Source: Gemmatimonadota bacterium (lineage in GTDB: Bacteria; Gemmatimonadota; Gemmatimonadetes; Longimicrobiales; Gaopeijiaceae). From it: a stretch of DNA of 64,000 nucleotides. A program made the translations under genes and the position numbers. The DNA lies in the NCBI GenBank assembly GCA_041390125.1, contig JAWKQN010000021.1, forward strand, positions 6,296 to 70,295. Direction: 5' to 3'. Below, one piece after another: positions 60,131 through 64,000 of this stretch (position 1 is the first letter of the stretch; each line of letters starts with the position of its first letter). Below the pieces are notes generated by a model. That model had not been told where the DNA came from. It saw only the letters and a program-made list of their open reading frames with translations, and made no database searches.

Positions 60131-60205
60131 CTTGCGCTTGTCGCGATACTCGCAAGCTTGAGGCGCGCATAGGCGCAACGATCGGAACCATAGACGCAAG
60201 ACTCA
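60131..60205. repeat. Repeat element related to the Fic iterons
   Basis: CTTGCGCTTGTCGCGATACT, then CGCAAGCTTGAGGCGCGC, ATAGGCGCAACGATCGGAAC and CATAGACGCAAGACTCAACG. It aligns with 63200-63274 upstream of the Fic gene (shared TTGCGCTT, TTGAGGCG and ATAG-CGCAA). It sits between parE and the lipoprotein gene, without an adjacent Fic gene. Confidence 0.55.
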
Positions 60206-60295
60206 ACGCTTGCGAGTGAGCAGGAAGGGAGTGGAGTCCCGTCCGAGCGTCATCCCCAGGTCCGCAACACCCGCGTCAGCCGCGATCCCCCCGAA

Positions 60296-60895
60296 TCACC
60301 CGTCGCACCGCCCGAACACCAGGATCCCCACCACCCGCACGCTGTCCCCGAGGGCACGGAGCTCCTCAGGCCCCCACGGCTCCCGCCGGGACGGCAGGCC
60401 CTGGATGGAGAAGCTGTTCCCGCAATGCGCCTCCGTCATCGCGAAGGTGCCTTCTCCGTAGGCGATGGAGATGCCCGGCAGCGTCGCGAGCCTGTTCACG
60501 GGTGCCCCCACGCCGATGGAGTCGCGCGTGGTCAGGCCGGGATCGCGCACCTGGATCCGCCATACCCGGCCGTTCCTGACCTCTGCCAACACCCGGCCGG
60601 GGCCTACATCCACCCACACGGCCTCCTGGGCCTGGCCTTCCAGGTGGAGGGTCGTGTCCGTGGTCGCGCCGCACGCGGACCTCACCTCCGCGAGGGTGGC
60701 CTCGAGCTCGAGGCAGCCGACCGCGGAGTCTGAGATGAGCGCGCTCGCCTGCGGACCAGCGGTCTGCGGAACGTCGCCGGCCTCCGGCGTGGACACGGCC
60801 GTGGTGTCGGAGGCGTCCGCCGCACCGGGTTCTCCGCGGGGCTCCCCCACGCACGCAGCCGCCCAGAACGCCGCAAAAACCACACGCAAGCGCAT
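60296..60895 (-). CDS. Hypothetical lipoprotein
   Basis: A 199-aa predicted lipoprotein: MRLRVVFAAFWAAAC has the lipobox Cys at residue 15. A Ser/Thr/Ala-rich linker follows, then a conserved-looking core: ISDSAVGCLELEATLAEVRSACG...VWVDVGPGRVLAEVRNGRVWRIQVRDPG, resembling small secreted proteins with a PDZ-like or YjgA-like beta core. No enzymatic motif. Its start lies 8 bases from the stop of the globin gene on the same strand, so one operon. Confidence 0.65.
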   Translation of the reverse strand: MRLRVVFAAFWAAACVGEPRGEPGAADASDTTAVSTPEAGDVPQTAGPQASALISDSAVGCLELEATLAEVRSACGATTDTTLHLEGQAQEAVWVDVGPGRVLAEVRNGRVWRIQVRDPGLTTRDSIGVGAPVNRLATLPGISIAYGEGTFAMTEAHCGNSFSIQGLPSRREPWGPEELRALGDSVRVVGILVFGRCDG

Positions 60896-60902
60896 CGCGA
60901 GG

Positions 60903-61391
60903 CTACTCCGATCCGTCCCGTACCCGACCCTCCCAGCCCCAGCGCGGCAGCGGGAGCCCCGCCGGGACCTGCTGACGGCTCCGCGGATACGCGGCCATCT
61001 CCGAACGGGTGGACCAGGTGAAGTAGGCGTGCAGCGCCTCGCGCAGGCGAGGGTCGGCGAAACCCGCGTCGTCCATCGCCGCATCGAAGCACGCGATGGC
61101 CCGCTGGTCCATCTCTTCGTGCTCGCCGTTGCCACTGTGCATGCGGACCACGGTGGAGTGATCGCCGTACCGGCCCGTGAAGGCCGCGGGTCCGCCCCAC
61201 GCCTCCGTCCAGTAGGCAGCCAGCCGCTCGGTGTGCTGCGGATGGAAGCCGTGGCTGAAGGCATGGGAGACGACCTCGTCCGCGAGGACGCGCTCGTGCC
61301 AGGCGTGCGCCAGGCGGAGGACACCGGCGGCTCCGCCCACGGCGTCGAAGAGGGACTGCGCGGGTCCCGTGTCGGGGCTCTCGGTGCTCAT
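60903..61391 (-). CDS. Truncated haemoglobin, group II
   Basis: A 162-aa group II truncated globin. LFDAVGGAAGVLRLAHAWHERVLADEVVSHAFSHGFHPQHTERLAAYWTEAWGGP matches the GlbO-like N-terminal half; HPQHTERLAAYWTEAWGGP contains the proximal-side Trp and Tyr pattern of group II, and the His near residue 70 (YGDHSTVVRMHSGNG) is the distal-side segment. Probably O2 or NO handling under stress. Start ATG 61391 overlaps the TGA of the upstream membrane-protein gene (ATGA). Confidence 0.87.
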   Translation of the reverse strand: MSTESPDTGPAQSLFDAVGGAAGVLRLAHAWHERVLADEVVSHAFSHGFHPQHTERLAAYWTEAWGGPAAFTGRYGDHSTVVRMHSGNGEHEEMDQRAIACFDAAMDDAGFADPRLREALHAYFTWSTRSEMAAYPRSRQQVPAGLPLPRWGWEGRVRDGSE

Positions 61392-61732
61392 TCGACTTCC
61401 CCCCGTAGATGCTGCCGCGCCACCTCCAGCTCCCCCTGCAGGGAATCCAACGTGTGCCATGCGGTGCCTGCCAGGACCACGAGGATCGCGATCAGCACCA
61501 AGGCACTCACGACCAACTGCGGCGTGAAGCCCACCCGGGCGAACATGCGCCCCCACAGGAGGATCTGGGAGACCACGAACACGGGCGCGGCGCCGCCGAA
61601 GAGCACCCAACGTCGGATCCGGAGCACCCGTTCCTGACGCTCCAGCGAGCGCAGCCGCGTCGCCGTCCGGTCCGGTAGACCGACGACAGGGGCGCTCGCG
61701 TCGTCACTCGGGCTGGGTTGGATCGATGGCAT
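61388..61732 (-). CDS. Two-helix membrane protein, hypothetical
   Basis: A 114-aa protein: a charged N-terminal 40 residues, then two hydrophobic helices (about 43-60, VLFGGAAPVFVVSQILLWG, and 68-90, LVVSALVLIAILVVLAGTAW) and a short coiled C-terminus. Its stop overlaps the globin start, so the two may work together, for instance as a globin-associated membrane anchor. No known family. Confidence 0.6.
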   Translation of the reverse strand: MPSIQPSPSDDASAPVVGLPDRTATRLRSLERQERVLRIRRWVLFGGAAPVFVVSQILLWGRMFARVGFTPQLVVSALVLIAILVVLAGTAWHTLDSLQGELEVARQHLRGEVE

Positions 61733-61807
61733 GGGCGGATTCCCGACGGGCGAGGCGCTGCGGCTCCACAGACGGATTGGGATGAGACGGCACGAGTCCG
61801 CGAGTAC

Positions 61808-63184
61808 TCACTCGACAGACCACGCTTCCCGCCACGCGGCGAACTCCGATGGCCGGACGCGGTAACGGGCGAAGTTCCCTTCGTGCAACGCCAGAAGCTC
61901 GGTCTCGGCGACCTCCCGGAACTGTTCCCGGTCGCCGGGATCCACGCTCTCCCGGGTCCAGGACTCGATATAGGCGGCGGCGGCCTTCCCGTCCATCCGA
62001 CTCCGAACGATCGCAGCGATGAGCGTCTGCAGAGCATCTCGGTATCGGAGCCGGAACGGATCTGGCTCACCGAGCGATTGCCGCACGGCCGCGTAGCGGG
62101 CGGCGGAGCGATCATACGCCCACAGGAACAGGTCCTTGAGGAGTTCGATCCTGTTCAGCTCGTACACGCCCAGGATCGCCTCCGTGTAGATGCGACGCGG
62201 CACGTCCGTGAAGGTGAGAGGCGACAGGTTGGCCTTGATGAGTGGGATGTTCGCAGCCAGGCGCGACACGCGCTTGTTCACGTCGTCGAACGGTTGCAGA
62301 TAGGGCAGTTGGACCATGATGAAGAAGGCCTGCTCGAACGGGTCGTCGATGGCAGCGGCCGTCGCCAGCATCCTGTCGAAGCATTCAGCGATGAGCTGCG
62401 GCACCTCGAGCGGGTGGAAGACGGAGCGCTCGATACCCACGGGAATCCGCCGCAACCGGCCCGCAGCGCCGGGGTCCGGCAACAGGTTGCTTGCCAGGAT
62501 CGCGTGGAGGTTGAGGATCGAGTAGCGATTGAAGCTGACCTCATCGGCCGCACCGACCAGGAAGTCGATCGCCTCCTTGTGATTCAGGATCATCTGCGCT
62601 TCCAGCGCGTCTCGGCCCTCGGCTTGTGCGCCGAACGCGATCAAGCGCCGAGTGTCCAGCAACGAGTAGGTGTTGCCCTCCAGACGGCTCGAGTTCCACG
62701 AAAGGTCGATGAGCAGGCGGCTCAGGATGTGCTTCGCGAACGTCCCCGCCGGCTGCGAACCGACCTCCCGTCTTCCCACCTCCGCGAGATGCCCGCGCTC
62801 GGCCGCAGACAGATAGAAGGTGTGGTTCGGACGATACGATTCGAGAAAGGCGCGGTCGTAGCCGACAGGCCTCCGACCTGAGGCGGGATTCTGGAGGTAG
62901 GCGCGGATCTCCTCCCCGGCTGCGGACGTCGGCACCGGAGGTTCGTCGATTGGCTCCCCGCCAGGCCCTCCCTCCGGCGGCAGGTGATACGTCGTCCAGC
63001 GCCCCTCGCCCTCCTTCGCGAGACGGCCGTCGTCGACGAGCGACTTGAGCCGGTACTGGAGCGTGCGGAACGGGGTGTCTTCGGCAAGTCGCTCGGCGAT
63101 ATCCCGTGCGGTCACACCGCCGGCTTCGCGAGCGACTGCGGAGACGATGGCGTCCAGATCCACCGTGGGCGTGCGACGGGGCAT
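61808..63184 (-). CDS. Fic-family protein with Gln in place of the catalytic His, N-terminal winged helix
   Basis: A 458-aa protein. The N-terminal 75 residues look like a winged helix (DIAERLAEDTPFRTLQYRLKSLVDDGRLAKEGEGRWTTYHL). SRLEGN near residue 170 matches the Fic inhibitory S/TxxxEGN helix. The Fic core reads QPFDDVNKR (about residue 304) where AMPylating enzymes have HPFxxGNGR: Gln replaces the catalytic His and Val the Gly. From memory, a group with this YLQPFDDVNKR core is common, so the change is probably functional, not decay. ATG 63184. A 20-bp iteron array lies just upstream and may be its operator. Confidence 0.85.
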   Translation of the reverse strand: MPRRTPTVDLDAIVSAVAREAGGVTARDIAERLAEDTPFRTLQYRLKSLVDDGRLAKEGEGRWTTYHLPPEGGPGGEPIDEPPVPTSAAGEEIRAYLQNPASGRRPVGYDRAFLESYRPNHTFYLSAAERGHLAEVGRREVGSQPAGTFAKHILSRLLIDLSWNSSRLEGNTYSLLDTRRLIAFGAQAEGRDALEAQMILNHKEAIDFLVGAADEVSFNRYSILNLHAILASNLLPDPGAAGRLRRIPVGIERSVFHPLEVPQLIAECFDRMLATAAAIDDPFEQAFFIMVQLPYLQPFDDVNKRVSRLAANIPLIKANLSPLTFTDVPRRIYTEAILGVYELNRIELLKDLFLWAYDRSAARYAAVRQSLGEPDPFRLRYRDALQTLIAAIVRSRMDGKAAAAYIESWTRESVDPGDREQFREVAETELLALHEGNFARYRVRPSEFAAWREAWSVE

Positions 63185-63214
63185 GTCGGGATCCCGTTTC
63201 TTGCGCTTCGAGCG

Positions 63215-63314
63215 GTACGCGCAACGTTGAGGCGATAGACGCAATAATGCGGCCATAGACGCAACAATGCGGCTATCGACGCAACAATAGGGCTTCTAGG
63301 CGCAACAATCAATG
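63215..63314. repeat. 20-bp iteron array upstream of the Fic gene
   Basis: Five adjacent units of 20 bases: diverged GTACGCGCAACGTTGAGGCG (63215), ATAGACGCAATAATGCGGCC (63235), ATAGACGCAACAATGCGGCT (63255), ATCGACGCAACAATAGGGCT (63275) and TCTAGGCGCAACAATCAATG (63295). The GCGCAA/GACGCAA core recurs once per unit, so copies face the same side of the helix. Position 30-130 bases upstream of the Fic ATG and within the promoter region. Confidence 0.8.
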
Positions 63315-63444
63315 GCTCTGCGCAACTATCTCGACGGATTGCCCACCGGTTTGAACGTGCCGGCGGGCACCTTCCTTCTGGTCCGCTTCGCTCCCCAGTC
63401 GTAGATCTGGCCATTTGCTGTGGCCAGAACAGGGAGGCCGGGAC

Positions 63445-63723
63445 ATGGGAAAGCCACGCAGGACCGTGCTCAAGTACGCCCAGAGCCGGAAGGCCGCCGA
63501 AGAGGTGTCGGCCACGGTCTTCAAGGACTCCTGTCTCCAGCTGCTGGACCGCGTCCAGCAGACCCGGGAGGAGATCGTGGTCACCAAGTACGGTCGGCCG
63601 GTGGCGAAGCTCGTGGCCTTCGACGAGGAGGCTCCCGGTCTCTTCGGGTATCTCTCGGGCTCGGTCACCATCCAGGGCGACATCGTGGCCCCCCTCGGGG
63701 AGCCCTGGCATGCCGAAGCCTGA
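63445..63723 (+). CDS. Phd/YefM-type antitoxin
   Basis: A 92-aa antitoxin. VSATVFKDSCLQLLDRVQQTREEIVVTKYGRPVAKLVAFDEE (about 22-63) is the Phd/YefM DNA-binding fold; the C-terminal part (GLFGYLSGSVTIQGDIVAPLGEPWHAEA) is the toxin-neutralising tail typical of the antitoxin of PIN-domain toxins. Start ATG 63445 follows GGGAGGCCGGGAC. The adjacent toxin gene is deleted internally, leaving this an orphan antitoxin. Confidence 0.85.
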   Translation: MGKPRRTVLKYAQSRKAAEEVSATVFKDSCLQLLDRVQQTREEIVVTKYGRPVAKLVAFDEEAPGLFGYLSGSVTIQGDIVAPLGEPWHAEA

Positions 63724-63936
63724 GGCGTCGGCCCGGCCGCTGGTGCTCGTCTGACTCCGGAGATCGCGCTGGAGAGCGCGCGCCTTCCCGGGGAGCCGCA
63801 TGGCGACCCTGCCGACCGAATCCTCATGGCGACCACGCGCATCCTGGGTGGAACGCTCATCACGCAGGACAAACCGATCCTCCGCTATGCCGCAGCCGGT
63901 CACGTGCGCGCGCGGGACGCCAGACGGAGAACCTGA
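63710..63936 (+). pseudogene. PIN-domain toxin (VapC-like), internally deleted
   Basis: ATG 63710 overlaps the antitoxin end and reads MPKPEASARPLVLV then TGA at 63752. In the next frame, LTPEIALESARLPGEPHGDPADRILMATTRILGGTLITQDKPILRYAAAGHV (63751-63906) is the C-terminal half of a VapC-type PIN domain, with the HGDPADR and TQD motifs, ending TGA 63934-63936. The N-terminal half, with the first catalytic Asp (usually LVLDTHVW), is missing, as by a precise internal deletion between LVL- and -LTPE. Certainly non-functional if the sequence is right. Confidence 0.8.
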
Positions 63937-64000
63937 GGCGTCCGCAGCGGCCGACATACGGCTCTGCGAGTAGATGCAGGGGTCGCACGCAGGACGGTCG
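63937..64000. other. Right edge, nothing identifiable
   Basis: Sixty-four bases after the toxin remnant with no gene, repeat or hairpin that I can support. Confidence 0.5.

Noticed and set aside
63215..63314. CRISPR array
   Set aside because: The 20-base units are contiguous, with no unique spacers and no cas genes; better explained as operator iterons.

Overview
The window is very GC-rich with tightly packed genes, many overlapping by four bases (ATGA/GTGA). It looks like chromosome from a Gemmatimonadota-type bacterium. That placement is inferred from two ADOP-type FtsX/MacB permeases, a DUF5916-type outer-membrane protein, a DUF222/HNH gene, abundant lipoproteins and frequent GTG/TTG starts; no marker gene here proves it. 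Nothing was computed; all calls come from reading the sequence.

Layout. 0-11.6 kb: a cut-off ABC exporter permease, a DUF222-HNH nuclease, a VIM-like subclass B1 metallo-beta-lactamase, an ADOP permease, two small membrane proteins, a DUF445 protein, a lipoprotein and an SLC1-type symporter. 11.6-20 kb: a DUF1499/SIMPL pair, a sugar nucleotidyltransferase, an isopropylmalate-synthase-like enzyme coupled to a PhoB/PhoR-type two-component system, an SDR, an HhH protein, a dodecin lacking the flavin-stacking Trp, and MsrB. 20-33 kb: beta-propeller/LVIVD lipoproteins, an NAD-type isocitrate dehydrogenase, a glutaryl-CoA-dehydrogenase-like enzyme, a fatty-acid desaturase, a PQQ-repeat propeller next to a membrane LytTR regulator, a coiled-coil protein with a Ras-like GTPase, and an ECF sigma/anti-sigma pair. 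33-37 kb: a three-gene glycan operon whose last gene is a eukaryotic-type UDP-galactopyranose mutase, then tRNA-Lys(CTT). 37-52 kb: a PadR/ADOP pair, a polysaccharide deacetylase, a DUF5916-like protein, a frameshift-riddled DUF839-like gene, VOC, DinB/MarR with a striking palindromic operator, an APC permease, a GNAT-NUDIX fusion, an OmpA protein and a PNPOx-fold protein.

52.1-64 kb is the accessory end. RNase P RNA and tRNA-Arg(CCG) are followed by a lower-GC island carrying an AAA/STAND-like ATPase and, convergent to it, an Hsp90-like GHKL ATPase gene directly upstream of a SIR2-like gene. This last pair is the best candidate for an undescribed anti-phage or conflict module. Its genes, and a neighbouring secreted-protein gene, are broken by a run of one-base shifts that are nearly all apparent deletions, so read-level checking is needed before the system is called intact or dead. 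The end of the window holds a ParDE pair, a truncated haemoglobin, a Fic protein whose core motif has Gln in place of the catalytic His and which is preceded by 20-bp iterons, and an intact Phd/VapB-type antitoxin beside an internally deleted PIN toxin.
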